Assembly: GCA_002428445.1 (NCBI GenBank)
Contig: DIWJ01000052.1
Coordinates: 109,659 to 173,658, forward strand
DNA from: Syntrophaceae bacterium UBA6109
GTDB taxonomy: Bacteria; Desulfobacterota; Syntrophia; Syntrophales; UBA6109
Length of the DNA: 64,000 nt
Direction: 5' to 3'
This document shows, piece by piece, positions 26,891 to 35,503 of the stretch. Positions within the stretch are counted from its first letter, which is position 1. Every line of letters starts with the position of its first letter. Position numbers and translations under genes: made by a program. The notes beneath the pieces were generated by a model. It was not told the origin of the DNA. It worked only from the letters and a program-made list of their open reading frames with translations, and ran no database searches.

Positions 26891-28747
26891 TTATTTTTCG
26901 GGGTACAAGTCGCCGATATATTCTCCAAGCCCCAGATCCCGCAATGTTTCCGGCAGCGGCTTCCCGGTTTCCCGGTCCCAGCCCATCGTTTCATAGAACA
27001 GGGCCCTCATGCTCAGCCATACCTTCCCCGGCTCCATGCCGGCCGCAGGACCGTCATGAGGGGTCGACCCATAGCGCTTCGAGGGAAACTCTGTTTCCGC
27101 CGTGATGCCGCACCTGAAGTTGTAGATTCTCAGCAGATTGGCGATGCGGCGGCCCGTCTTCATGGCCCGGTCGACATCCCAGTTCCATCCCGTCGCCAGG
27201 TTTACCGCCTTCACGATCAGGGCGATGTCTTCGTTGGGAAAACGGCAGATGCCCAGAGAATCTTCAAAAACGCGGCGGCCGTTCGTCTTGCCGTTCAGGG
27301 TGGCGATCTGTTTCCAGGAAAAGGGGTCCGTGACCGGACTCAGGCCATGCTGGGCGGCATTCACGGTGCCTCCCGTGGCTTCGATCGTTCCCGTGCTGGA
27401 CGTGACGGTGTCCAGGAACTCGGTCCACAGCGCGCGGTGATCGTGCCCCCGGGGGGTATTGCCCTTCAATGTATAAACCCCATACTCGATGGCTTTTCCG
27501 CCGATCCGCTCGGCCGACCGCTTCACGCCCTCGGCCAGCCAGGCCCCGCATCCGGAGCGCGTAGAGATCTTGATCAGCAGCGCCTCCACGGCCTCCGCAT
27601 TGCCCCAGGTCGGCCTGATCCCATCGAGATCCGCTTCTTTCAGCAATCCCTTCTCGAAACACTCCATGACCCAACCGAGCGTCCAGCTCGATTCGTTGAC
27701 ATCCATGCCGAGGTTGTCCGCGAGCACTCCCAGATATACCGTTGCATCCAGATCGGAGATCCCGAGATTGGGCCCCATACCGGTAAGCGCCTCGAACTCC
27801 GGCTCTTCCCCCTCCCGGCCCGCAAACTTCCCCTTTTTGATCTTGATGTAAGCGCAATGGGCCCATGCGCAGGCATAGCAGCTCTTCTTCCGATGTTCGA
27901 AGTGGGCGCGCAAACCGACTCCCGAATACTTCTCGTAGTGCTCATCGGGCAAGAAGACGCTGCGGGCGTAGTTCTTGATCGGGATGCCGCCCTTGCTGTA
28001 ATAGACGGGAAAGATCTCTCCAGTCCCCGACGTGCTGATCCCTGTGCCAAGGCCGACTTTCTTCGCCCCCTCAGCCAACTCACGCGCAGTCTTTTTCAAT
28101 GCCGCATCGTCGGCAACGGGAAATCTCTTCTTGCCTCTCAGAACGGCGATGGCCTTGAGTTTCTTCGCACCCAGCACCGATCCTGTGCCGTTGTGAGCGA
28201 CGACGTGCCCGTGATCGCCCACGATGGCCGCATAACGGACCTTGTGCTCTCCCGCCGGGCCGATGCTGTAGATGCTGGTCTTGCCTTCGATCTCCCCGGT
28301 CAGAACATCTTCCGTGTCCCAGGTGCTCTTCCCCAGCAGGTGACCGGCATTCCTTATTTCGACGCCGGTGTCGCTGATATACAGATAGACCCAGTCGGGG
28401 GACTGGCCCTCGATGATGAAGGCATCGTAGCCGCAGAACTTCAGATAGGCGCCGAAAAATCCGTTGGCCTGGCTCGATGCCACACCGCCCGTAAGGGCGC
28501 CCCTGGTAATGACGGCGATCGTCCCCGATCCGTTGACACTCGTTGCGCCCAGCGGGCCGGAAGCGAAGATGATCTTGTTCTCCGGACTGTCATAGCCGGC
28601 TGAAGGCGGAACCTCATCATAGAGGATCCTTGCCCCCAACCCGGCGCCGCCTACCCAGGTTTCAGCCTTTTCCGGGCTCAAAACCTCTTCCGATATCTTC
28701 CTGTTCGTCAAATCGATGCGCAGGATCTTTCCCGCATACCCAAGCAT
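26891..28747 (-). CDS. aldehyde:ferredoxin oxidoreductase family protein (AOR 2)
   Basis: 618 residues, starting MLGYAGKILRIDLTNRKIS, a typical AOR N-terminus. It has GGVASSQANGFFGAYLKFCGYDAFIIEG (cofactor domain), VLGAKKLKAIAV and a Cys cluster CYACAWAHC near 287. The cluster spacing is CX2CX4C, one residue longer than the common CX2CX3C. Expected function is ferredoxin-linked aldehyde/carboxylate conversion with tungstopterin. The ATG at 28747 lies 25 bases after the SDR stop, so these two are co-transcribed; a longer frame would overlap the SDR. Confidence 0.88.
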   Translation of the reverse strand: MLGYAGKILRIDLTNRKISEEVLSPEKAETWVGGAGLGARILYDEVPPSAGYDSPENKIIFASGPLGATSVNGSGTIAVITRGALTGGVASSQANGFFGAYLKFCGYDAFIIEGQSPDWVYLYISDTGVEIRNAGHLLGKSTWDTEDVLTGEIEGKTSIYSIGPAGEHKVRYAAIVGDHGHVVAHNGTGSVLGAKKLKAIAVLRGKKRFPVADDAALKKTARELAEGAKKVGLGTGISTSGTGEIFPVYYSKGGIPIKNYARSVFLPDEHYEKYSGVGLRAHFEHRKKSCYACAWAHCAYIKIKKGKFAGREGEEPEFEALTGMGPNLGISDLDATVYLGVLADNLGMDVNESSWTLGWVMECFEKGLLKEADLDGIRPTWGNAEAVEALLIKISTRSGCGAWLAEGVKRSAERIGGKAIEYGVYTLKGNTPRGHDHRALWTEFLDTVTSSTGTIEATGGTVNAAQHGLSPVTDPFSWKQIATLNGKTNGRRVFEDSLGICRFPNEDIALIVKAVNLATGWNWDVDRAMKTGRRIANLLRIYNFRCGITAETEFPSKRYGSTPHDGPAAGMEPGKVWLSMRALFYETMGWDRETGKPLPETLRDLGLGEYIGDLYPEK

Positions 28748-28772
28748 ACAGCACCTTTTGGGAACGGCTCTT

Positions 28773-29534
28773 CTATACGTTCCGTCCGCCGTCGACGTGC
28801 AGGACGGCGCCCGTAACGATGGAAGCCTCGTCGCTGCACAGATACAAGGCCGCATAGGCCACATCATCCGCCGTCGCCAGTCTTCCGATCGGGACCGTGG
28901 CGGTGAACTTCTGCCTCAGTTCATCCTCCGACACGTTCTTGGGGGCGAACTCCTTCAGCATCGGGGTCTCCGCCGCCACCGGGTTGATGCAGTTGACGCG
29001 GATCTTGAAAGGCGCCAGTTCCACGGCCAGACCCTTCGTCAGCAGAATCGCCGCGCCTTTGGAGCTTGCGTAAACCAGCATCCCGGGCCTCGGCCTGTCG
29101 CCGGAAACGGAGGCCGTATTCAGGATGACGCCGTAACCCTGCTTTTTCATCACCGGCACGGCGTACTTGGCGCCCCAGAGAATCCCTTTGACGTTCACGC
29201 CGTAAACGAGGTCGAAGAGCCCCTCCTCGGTGTCTTCAATCGGCGTGTTTTTCCCCGGATGGCCGGCGTTGTTGTACATAATATCCAGCTTGCCGTACTT
29301 CTTCACGGCGGTGTCGACCAGATTCTTCACATCGGCGGCCCTTGAGACATCCGTGTGAACATAGAACGCGTCTCCGCCGGCGGAGCGTATCTGGTCGACG
29401 GTCTCCGCTCCGCCCCTGTCGTTGATGTCAGCCACGACGACCTTGGCGCCTTCCCTGGCAAACAAAACGGATGTGGCGCGTCCCATGCCTGAACCCGCCC
29501 CCGTAATCACCGCAACTTTATTCTGTAATCGCAT
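28773..29534 (-). CDS. short-chain dehydrogenase/reductase (SDR)
   Basis: 253 residues of the classical SDR family: TGAGSGMG coenzyme loop (near 12), NNAG, catalytic Ser in NTASVSG and YASSK near 152, ending with GAVLHVDGGRNV. It catalyses NAD(P)-dependent oxidation or reduction of a hydroxyl/carbonyl group. AAAAGGAG lies upstream of the ATG. Followed by AOR 2, it likely serves the same pathway. Confidence 0.92.
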   Translation of the reverse strand: MRLQNKVAVITGAGSGMGRATSVLFAREGAKVVVADINDRGGAETVDQIRSAGGDAFYVHTDVSRAADVKNLVDTAVKKYGKLDIMYNNAGHPGKNTPIEDTEEGLFDLVYGVNVKGILWGAKYAVPVMKKQGYGVILNTASVSGDRPRPGMLVYASSKGAAILLTKGLAVELAPFKIRVNCINPVAAETPMLKEFAPKNVSEDELRQKFTATVPIGRLATADDVAYAALYLCSDEASIVTGAVLHVDGGRNV

Positions 29535-29629
29535 TGCCTATTTCTCCTTTTGTGTTTCGTTGCCGTTACTGTCGACCGCAATCCCATCCGGTGAAAACCT
29601 GTCCTTGCAGGCCGTATCTATGAACCAGA

Positions 29630-29680
29630 AGGGGTGCGGCCAGGGAAAAATCGAAACATACTTTCCACGACCGCACCCCT
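29630..29680. other. hairpin between the TRAP operon and the SDR gene
   Basis: A perfect 10 bp stem (AGGGGTGCGG at 29630-29639, CCGCACCCCT at 29671-29680) encloses a second short GGAAA/TTTCC stem. No T-run follows on the minus strand, so it may be a processing or partial termination structure between dctM and the SDR. Confidence 0.5.
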
Positions 29681-29771
29681 GATGACCCCTTTTCTTCCGT
29701 CCCTCTCTTCGTTGTCAATGATCGTAACCGCTACAACTCATGGGACATACGATTCTTCATGACGGGCTGCC

Positions 29772-31085
29772 TCACTTGATCATGATGTCGGCCAGCCACG
29801 TGCACAGGACGGGATACTTTATCAGCAGCGCAATACCGATGACCTGAAGGGCGATGAAGGGCCAGACCGAACGATAGATATCGCCCGTGGTGATCCCTGG
29901 AGGAGAAACCCCCTTCAGATAAAAGAGGCTGTAGCCGAAAGGCGGGCTGATGTACGCCATCTGAAGGTTCACGTTGAAGAGAATCCCGAACCAGATCGGG
30001 TCGAACTTGAGGGCGATGATGATCGACGTGAAAATCGGGGCACAGAGGAGGACGATCGCGATCGTATCCATGAAACATCCCAGGATGAAGAGGATAGCCA
30101 TGATGATCAGAATCGTGATCCAGCGGTTCCCCACTCCCGTCAGCAGCAGGTTTTCCACCAATGCGGAGCCGCCGGAACCGGCGAAGACCGCCACGAAGAA
30201 GGATGATCCGAAGATGATCCACATGACCATACAGGTCGCTTTCACCGTGTCCAGCATGATGCCTTTGAACATTGCCCAGTTGAAACCGGGGCGGCGCGAG
30301 GCGAAGATCAGCGAAGCCACCGCTCCCACGCCTGCCGCTTCGGTGGGGGTGCAGAAACCTCCGAAGATGACCCCGAGGACCACGACGACAATGACGACCG
30401 GGGCGATGACCCCTTTGAGAAGGCGCACCTTGGCCTCGAATGGAAGCTGGTCGTCCTTGTGCAGCGGCGGGGCAAAGTCATGCTGCAGATAGCTCCGTAT
30501 GACGACATAGGCGATGTACATGGCAGCCAGCAGGCCTCCGGTGGCAAACCCTCCCATGAACAGTTTCCCAACGGAGATATTGGTGCAGGCGCCGTAAATG
30601 ATGAAGATGACGCTGGGCGGAATGAGAACCCCCAGGGAGCCTCCGGCACAGCAGCACCCCAGCGCCACATGCTTGTTGTAATTCTGCCTGAGCATGGCCG
30701 GGAGGGCGATCAGGCCCACGGTGGTTACGGCGGCGCCGACGACACCGGTCATCGCCGCCATGATCGCGCAGACGATGATCGTGGTCACCGCCAGGGAACC
30801 CCTGAAGTCGCCCGCCCACTGATATACGCAGTCGAAGAGTTCCCGGCCGATGCCCGATCGCTCCAGCACCATCCCCATCATGATGAAGGGCGCAAGGGCC
30901 ACAAGGGTATAGCTGTTCATGTTCTGGAGCGCGCGGGCGGCAACGAGAAACGTATTGCTCGGTCCCCATATGATCAGAAGTCCTATCATGCCGGAAGCGC
31001 CTGTTGCGTAGGCAATCGGCATTCCCATGACAAGGAACAGGATGAGGGCGCCAAAGAGAAGGACCAAAGACATTTCAATTGACAT
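29772..31085 (-). CDS. dctM: TRAP transporter large permease (DctM)
   Basis: 437 residues with about 12 hydrophobic segments and the DctM features GMPIAYATGASG, GVLIPPSVIFIIYG and PTEAAGVGA. It is the ion-coupled transport subunit of a TRAP importer. The start overlaps the dctQ end by 11 bases. It is the third gene of dctPQM. Confidence 0.93.
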   Translation of the reverse strand: MSIEMSLVLLFGALILFLVMGMPIAYATGASGMIGLLIIWGPSNTFLVAARALQNMNSYTLVALAPFIMMGMVLERSGIGRELFDCVYQWAGDFRGSLAVTTIIVCAIMAAMTGVVGAAVTTVGLIALPAMLRQNYNKHVALGCCCAGGSLGVLIPPSVIFIIYGACTNISVGKLFMGGFATGGLLAAMYIAYVVIRSYLQHDFAPPLHKDDQLPFEAKVRLLKGVIAPVVIVVVVLGVIFGGFCTPTEAAGVGAVASLIFASRRPGFNWAMFKGIMLDTVKATCMVMWIIFGSSFFVAVFAGSGGSALVENLLLTGVGNRWITILIIMAILFILGCFMDTIAIVLLCAPIFTSIIIALKFDPIWFGILFNVNLQMAYISPPFGYSLFYLKGVSPPGITTGDIYRSVWPFIALQVIGIALLIKYPVLCTWLADIMIK

Positions 31086-31584
31086 GGCTGCTCTCCTTTC
31101 CTACCGTATCGATGCTGCGGATGAATTTGGCAAATTCCGCAAGGATCAGCAGAAAAGTCCCCACGGGGAGCGTCAACTTGAAAAGCCAAACGGGGCCGCC
31201 CCACGGCGCCACGGTCTGTTCGAACGTCTTGGCAGAGTCCCAGAAGCCCAATGACCCCTGCCAGAGAAGCGGAATCAGAAAGATAAGAACGATCGGAAAA
31301 GAAACCAGATCCAGGATTGCACGGTTGCGCGGCCTGAGCATTGAGTAGACGACGTCGACGTTCACATGGCCGTTTTTCATCGTCGTATAGGCGCCGCCGA
31401 TCGCGTACATGGCGCCGCAGAGGAACCAGACCAGGTCCTGAACACTGATGAAGGAAACCCCGAATATGTAGCGCGCAATCACTTCCGGAATCATGATCAC
31501 AATGGCGATTGCCGTCAGGACTGCGCCGAAATTGCCAGCCTGTGAACTGAGAAGATCAATGGTCTTCAGCAAACGTTCTTTCAC
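31075..31584 (-). CDS. dctQ: TRAP transporter small permease (DctQ)
   Basis: 169 residues with four membrane segments and the family motif GGAYTTMKNGHVNVDVVYSML. It forms the membrane complex with DctM. It is separated from dctP by about 240 bases containing a long stem-loop. Confidence 0.92.
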   Translation of the reverse strand: MKERLLKTIDLLSSQAGNFGAVLTAIAIVIMIPEVIARYIFGVSFISVQDLVWFLCGAMYAIGGAYTTMKNGHVNVDVVYSMLRPRNRAILDLVSFPIVLIFLIPLLWQGSLGFWDSAKTFEQTVAPWGGPVWLFKLTLPVGTFLLILAEFAKFIRSIDTVGKESSHVN

Positions 31585-31721
31585 GATGATACCTCCTTTT
31601 CCCCGAGCTCCCCACCGACCTCATCACGGGGTCTGCACCGGCTGACGGGACATCAGCCCCGGAATCCTGCCGGACCCTCCGACATCTTCCCCCTGCATTT
31701 TGGCTCGTTCGGTTGTCCGGT

Positions 31722-31776
31722 GTCTGCCCGGGAAAGGCGCGTCTTCATGAAATCCGCCGCGCCTTCCCGGACAGAC
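31722..31776 (-). other. long stem-loop between dctP and dctQ
   Basis: An 18 bp stem with one mismatch and one bulge (31722-31741 with 31758-31776) and a 16 base loop, with no T-run. This position, just after a periplasmic-protein gene and before its permease genes, is typical of structures that protect the upstream message from 3' exonucleases and so raise receptor over permease levels. Confidence 0.6.
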
Positions 31777-31825
31777 CCTTGGTGCTGATCGATATCAGCG
31801 ATCCCTTTTTTCTCAACCGAAGCGA

Positions 31826-32881
31826 TCAATCCAGCTTATAGTTTGCCGGGAGACGCCCCTCTTTCTTCAGGTAGTCGGTCATCGATTTGATCACCTTGCC
31901 GGCGAAGGGGGTCTGTTTTGCGTGTACTTTCCAGAGTTTCTGGGCGACGGCTGCCATCCTGTCCTGTTCCTTCTGAGGGAAGGAAATGAATTTCATGCCT
32001 TTGCTGATCAGGAACTTTTTGGCTTCCGGTTCTTTCTTGTGCGATTCGTTCCTGAGGCGCAGATACTGCACCCGTGTCGCCGCCGTCACGACGGCCTTGA
32101 GGTGATCGGGGAGTTTCTTCCATGCCTCCGCGTTCGCGTAATAGGCGATGTTCGTGAACGGCTGATGGGCCATCGGCTCGACGGCATACTTCGTCACTTC
32201 ATGGATACCCATATCCAGCATCATCGAAGAGGGGGTGTGCTCAACGGCATCGATAACGCCCCTGGACAGGGCTTCGTAGGTTTCATCGCCGCCGAGAGCG
32301 ACCACGGATGCGCCCATCTCTTTGAAGAAGGAAAGCGCCACACCGGAGGAGCGCATCTTCAGTCCCTTGAAGTCCTCCAGTTTGTTGATGGGTTTCTTCG
32401 AGAATACGGGTTCGAGATCGTTGTAGCCGCCGCCGCCGATGTAATAGATGTTGGACTTGCTGTAAAATTCCCTGGCCATTTCCAGGCCGCCTTCTTCCTG
32501 CATCCAGTAATCGAAATCATCGTAGGTCATCTTGGCGAAGGGGATATAGCCATAGTACCCGATTCCGATGTCCTTGCCGGCCCAGTAACCGTCATGCCAG
32601 ACCATCATCTCGAAGGTTCCGCGAGAGATCGCATCAACCTGGTCGAGGGCTTTCACGAGCTCTCCGGGGCCGAAAACGGTGATGTTCATTTCGCCGTTGC
32701 TCATCTTCTTCACCAGGTCGGCGAATTCGGGCCCGTTGATCGTGTAATAGTAGCTGCCCTTGGCCCAGAAGCACGGCATCCTCCAGTTGACGGCGGCGCT
32801 TGCCATGGAGATCGTTGCAAGCTGCACAGCCACAATCAACCCGACACAAACCAACAACTTCAACAACTTCCTTCTTTTCAT
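31826..32881 (-). CDS. dctP: TRAP transporter substrate-binding protein (DctP family)
   Basis: 351 residues with an N-terminal signal segment (KLLVCVGLIVAVQLATISMASA). The DctP pattern follows: GEMNITVFGPGELVKALDQVDAISRGTFEM, then LKMRSSGVALSFFKEMGASVVALGGDETYEALSRGVIDAVEHTP. The conserved Arg in MRSSG normally clamps the ligand carboxylate, so an organic acid is the expected ligand. AGGAGGGTACG precedes ATG 32881. The gene leads the dctPQM operon behind a sigma-54-type promoter. Confidence 0.92.
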   Translation of the reverse strand: MKRRKLLKLLVCVGLIVAVQLATISMASAAVNWRMPCFWAKGSYYYTINGPEFADLVKKMSNGEMNITVFGPGELVKALDQVDAISRGTFEMMVWHDGYWAGKDIGIGYYGYIPFAKMTYDDFDYWMQEEGGLEMAREFYSKSNIYYIGGGGYNDLEPVFSKKPINKLEDFKGLKMRSSGVALSFFKEMGASVVALGGDETYEALSRGVIDAVEHTPSSMMLDMGIHEVTKYAVEPMAHQPFTNIAYYANAEAWKKLPDHLKAVVTAATRVQYLRLRNESHKKEPEAKKFLISKGMKFISFPQKEQDRMAAVAQKLWKVHAKQTPFAGKVIKSMTDYLKKEGRLPANYKLD

Positions 32882-32975
32882 CGTACCCTCCTTCATCCTT
32901 TCGTTTGAGAAAACTGACCGTCAAAAAACATTCCGTTGATCAAAGACAGGCGAACTCAGGGATGGCCTTAAAGCA

Positions 32976-32990
32976 GCACAAACAGTGCCA
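32976..32990 (-). promoter_or_regulatory. sigma-54 (-24/-12) promoter of dctPQM
   Basis: On the minus strand TGGCAC-N5-GTGC, with GG and GC exactly 10 bases apart as sigma-54 requires; only one base differs from TGGCAC-N5-TTGC. Expected start near 32964, 83 bases ahead of dctP. The activator gene and its probable binding sites lie immediately upstream. Confidence 0.75.
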
Positions 32991-33100
32991 GAATCAGGAC
33001 GGTTTCCGGAAGGCAGGGCAATATCCATGCATTTCAACAGATTGGGAAACAAAGGCACGCGGAAACGCGCCATCGAGGTGGCAGAAAAATCGCCGGAAGA

Positions 33101-33117
33101 TGTCTCACGGTAAGACA
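33101..33117. promoter_or_regulatory. upstream activator site 1 (inverted repeat)
   Basis: TGTCTCA-CGG-TAAGACA, a 17 base near-palindrome centred about 120 bases upstream of the -24 element of dctP, a normal distance for sigma-54 activators. The half-site matches the palindrome at 26781-26801. Confidence 0.65.
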
Positions 33118-33120
33118 ACC

Positions 33121-33136
33121 TGTCTCAGAAAAGACA
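33121..33136. promoter_or_regulatory. upstream activator site 2 (inverted repeat)
   Basis: TGTCTCA-GA-AAAGACA, 16 bases, placed two helical turns (about 19-20 bases centre to centre) from site 1, as expected for cooperative binding of activator dimers. It has one base less in the centre than the other two copies. Confidence 0.6.
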
Positions 33137-33151
33137 GAAAAAGGCGGGCTT

Positions 33152-35212
33152 TCAGGATAACTTTTTCAAGTAGCGATAAAGCGTTGCGCGGCTGATGGAC
33201 AGGTTCTTCGCCGCCCTGAGCTTGTTTCCCTTTGCATCCTCTATCGCATTGCGAATGGCCTCCATGGCCTCTTCCTCGAGGTTCCTGCGACGATGGGGAA
33301 ACGCGCCGGCGGGGATCGTTTCTTCGACACGGGGCGGGCTCTCCGGCGATCCCTGGCGGAAGAACCCCAGCACATGCTCTTCCAGGAGGACCGTCCCATC
33401 AAGGATCGCAAGAGAGTACTCCACTGCGTTCCGGAGCTCCCGGATATTGCCCGGCCATGGATAGTTGACCAGCGCCGCATAGTAACCCTGCGAAATCTCA
33501 TCGACCTTCTTATCAAACATCGGCGCGATTTTCCGAATAAAGAAGGGAACCAGTTGGTAAATCTCGTCTTTTCTATTCCGCAACGGCGGCAGGACGATGC
33601 GCAGGACATTCAGGCGATAAAAGAGATCGTCGCGGAAGCGATTGGCTTTGACCTCCTGCGCCAATTGCCGGTTCGTTGCTGTAATGATTCTGATATCGAT
33701 TGGAATCGGCCGCTTTCCGCCGACTCGTTCGATGGTCCTCTCCTCCAGAACGCGCAGGAGCTTTACCTGCATGTCCAGCGGCATTTCTGCGATTTCATCG
33801 AGAAAAATCGTTCCGCCGTCGGCCAGTTCGAATTTCCCGATGCGCGTCTGGATTGCGCCCGTAAAGGAACCTTTCTCGTGGCCGAACAGGATGGATTCCA
33901 TCAGCTGCGATGGAATGGCTGAGCAGTTGATGACGACAAAAGGACCGGATCTTCTGGAGCTTTCGTTGTGGATCACGTGGGCGAACACTTCCTTGCCCGT
34001 CCCGCTTTCTCCTTCGAGAATCACGTTGGCCTGGGACCGGGCGGCCCAACGGACAAGATTCCTGATCTCGTTCATGCGCGGCGTCGAACCGATAATATCG
34101 TCGAACGTGGCGTTTCCGTGATGCGAATCTTCTCGAACCGGCGCGCCGCCTCTGCCGCCGCCGGCGGACAAATGAGCCACCTTCGCCGGTTCCCTCAGGG
34201 CGTAAGAAGGGTCGCGCGCGCGCTTGACCTGGCACAATACGCCGCCTCCCGCCTGGTCGTTCTTTCCGATCCATTGGGCGGAAACAAGGCAGTTCTCTCC
34301 CTTGATGCGAACGGTGGTTTCCCGGTTCTCCCGCTCTCTGCCCTGTCGAACTCTCGCGAACAATTCCCGGATCGCCGGAAAAGAAATCGCTTCGGCGACA
34401 AACCGCCCTCGCACGTCTTCTGCCGAAAGACCGAAGATGGCCTTCGCCCGCCGATTCATCTCGCATATCCGGCCGCCGCCGTCCGTAAAAAAAACGCCCA
34501 GAGAGAGGTTGTCGATGACGGTCAGCAGCAACTCATCCGTCACGCTGGTGTCCCGTCGCGAGCGCTCCACCCTGATCTGGTTTTCAATGGCCAGGGCGGC
34601 GGCGGCAACCGTCACCAGGGTATGATCGCTCGGCATGGTCGCGGCCCCGGCGATTCCGATCACGCCCAGGAAATTGCCGTGGAGCGGGCAGTAGATCGGG
34701 GCATAGGATCCGACGATGCGATGCAGAAAGGCCGCATAGTGTTCGCAGCCGGCGATGGAAATCGGTCTTCTCATCGTCTTGACGAGAGAAAAACCGCAGG
34801 TTCCCATTCTTTCCTCTTCGAAGCAGACGCCGCTCTCGAGGTGAAAACCGCCGGCTTTTTCGAACTCGGCAATTCGCCCCATTCTCAGCAGATGATACCC
34901 GGCCGCGTCATAAAGAGCGACAAGATAACGCTCCGGGTCCAGAGACGCGTAGATACGCTCCATGAAGGGTTCGGCAAGGTAGAGGAGATATTGCCGGTCA
35001 AAGATTCTCGCGGCAAAGATCGTCGGATCGTCGGCATCTGACTGATCACAATGAAAGGGGTCGACGTTATTCCTGTAACTTCGTTCCCAGGATGATGCAA
35101 TATGTGACGGTACGACGGCGGGATCAACAATACCGGTCTCGATAAATGCCCGCCACGCCTGAAGAAGTTCCTTCTGTTGAACGGCGGGATCAAATAGCGT
35201 TTCTGTATTCAT
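33152..35212 (-). CDS. sigma-54-dependent transcriptional activator, AcoR-like (GAF-PAS-AAA-Fis HTH)
   Basis: 686 residues. An AcoR/GAF-type sensor region (about 50-210) and a PAS domain (about 215-325, DNLSLGVFFTDGGGRI) precede the AAA+ domain with Walker A GESGTGKE near 400, the sigma-54 contact loop GSFTGA near 448 (consensus GAFTGA, one change) and Walker B GGTIFLDEIAEM. A C-terminal Fis-type helix-turn-helix (GNKLRAAKNLSISRATLYRYLKKL) ends the protein. It should open sigma-54 promoters in response to a small ligand bound by the sensor region. It is read towards the TRAP operon, whose -24/-12 promoter and inverted repeats follow directly. Confidence 0.92.
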   Translation of the reverse strand: MNTETLFDPAVQQKELLQAWRAFIETGIVDPAVVPSHIASSWERSYRNNVDPFHCDQSDADDPTIFAARIFDRQYLLYLAEPFMERIYASLDPERYLVALYDAAGYHLLRMGRIAEFEKAGGFHLESGVCFEEERMGTCGFSLVKTMRRPISIAGCEHYAAFLHRIVGSYAPIYCPLHGNFLGVIGIAGAATMPSDHTLVTVAAAALAIENQIRVERSRRDTSVTDELLLTVIDNLSLGVFFTDGGGRICEMNRRAKAIFGLSAEDVRGRFVAEAISFPAIRELFARVRQGRERENRETTVRIKGENCLVSAQWIGKNDQAGGGVLCQVKRARDPSYALREPAKVAHLSAGGGRGGAPVREDSHHGNATFDDIIGSTPRMNEIRNLVRWAARSQANVILEGESGTGKEVFAHVIHNESSRRSGPFVVINCSAIPSQLMESILFGHEKGSFTGAIQTRIGKFELADGGTIFLDEIAEMPLDMQVKLLRVLEERTIERVGGKRPIPIDIRIITATNRQLAQEVKANRFRDDLFYRLNVLRIVLPPLRNRKDEIYQLVPFFIRKIAPMFDKKVDEISQGYYAALVNYPWPGNIRELRNAVEYSLAILDGTVLLEEHVLGFFRQGSPESPPRVEETIPAGAFPHRRRNLEEEAMEAIRNAIEDAKGNKLRAAKNLSISRATLYRYLKKLS

Positions 35213-35298
35213 GGGCAGATGAAGTTGCCTGAGATCCCTCTGCTGCTGCGACGACCTATCCGATTATTATTTTATCGTAGAAAGATAATCACTAACAA

Positions 35299-35327
35299 AT
35301 TTTAACAACTTGCAATATCCCTGTCAA
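35299..35327 (-). promoter_or_regulatory. sigma-70 promoter of the activator gene
   Basis: On the minus strand TTGACA (35327-35322), a 17 base spacer and TAAAAT (35304-35299). The start of transcription is about 80 bases ahead of the activator ATG. The area is AT-rich. Confidence 0.75.
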
Positions 35328-35503
35328 TCTCCTTTCTCATCCCGACTGCTCCTTTGGTCAAGGAGTCCCCCCCCTCATCCCGATTTGACATCCGTCCACC
35401 CTTTCCGATAGGGTGTCGGTCTATCGGGGGAATGAGAATCCGGGTAGATCCTGGCGGCGGCGGAAAAGACCGCCTCGGTGTCCCGGAACCGCGAGAGGTT
35501 CCT

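Noticed and set aside
29535..29771. Sigma-54 promoter ahead of the SDR gene
   Set aside because: No GG-N10-GC pair in the right context was found on the minus strand; readthrough from dctPQM is as likely.
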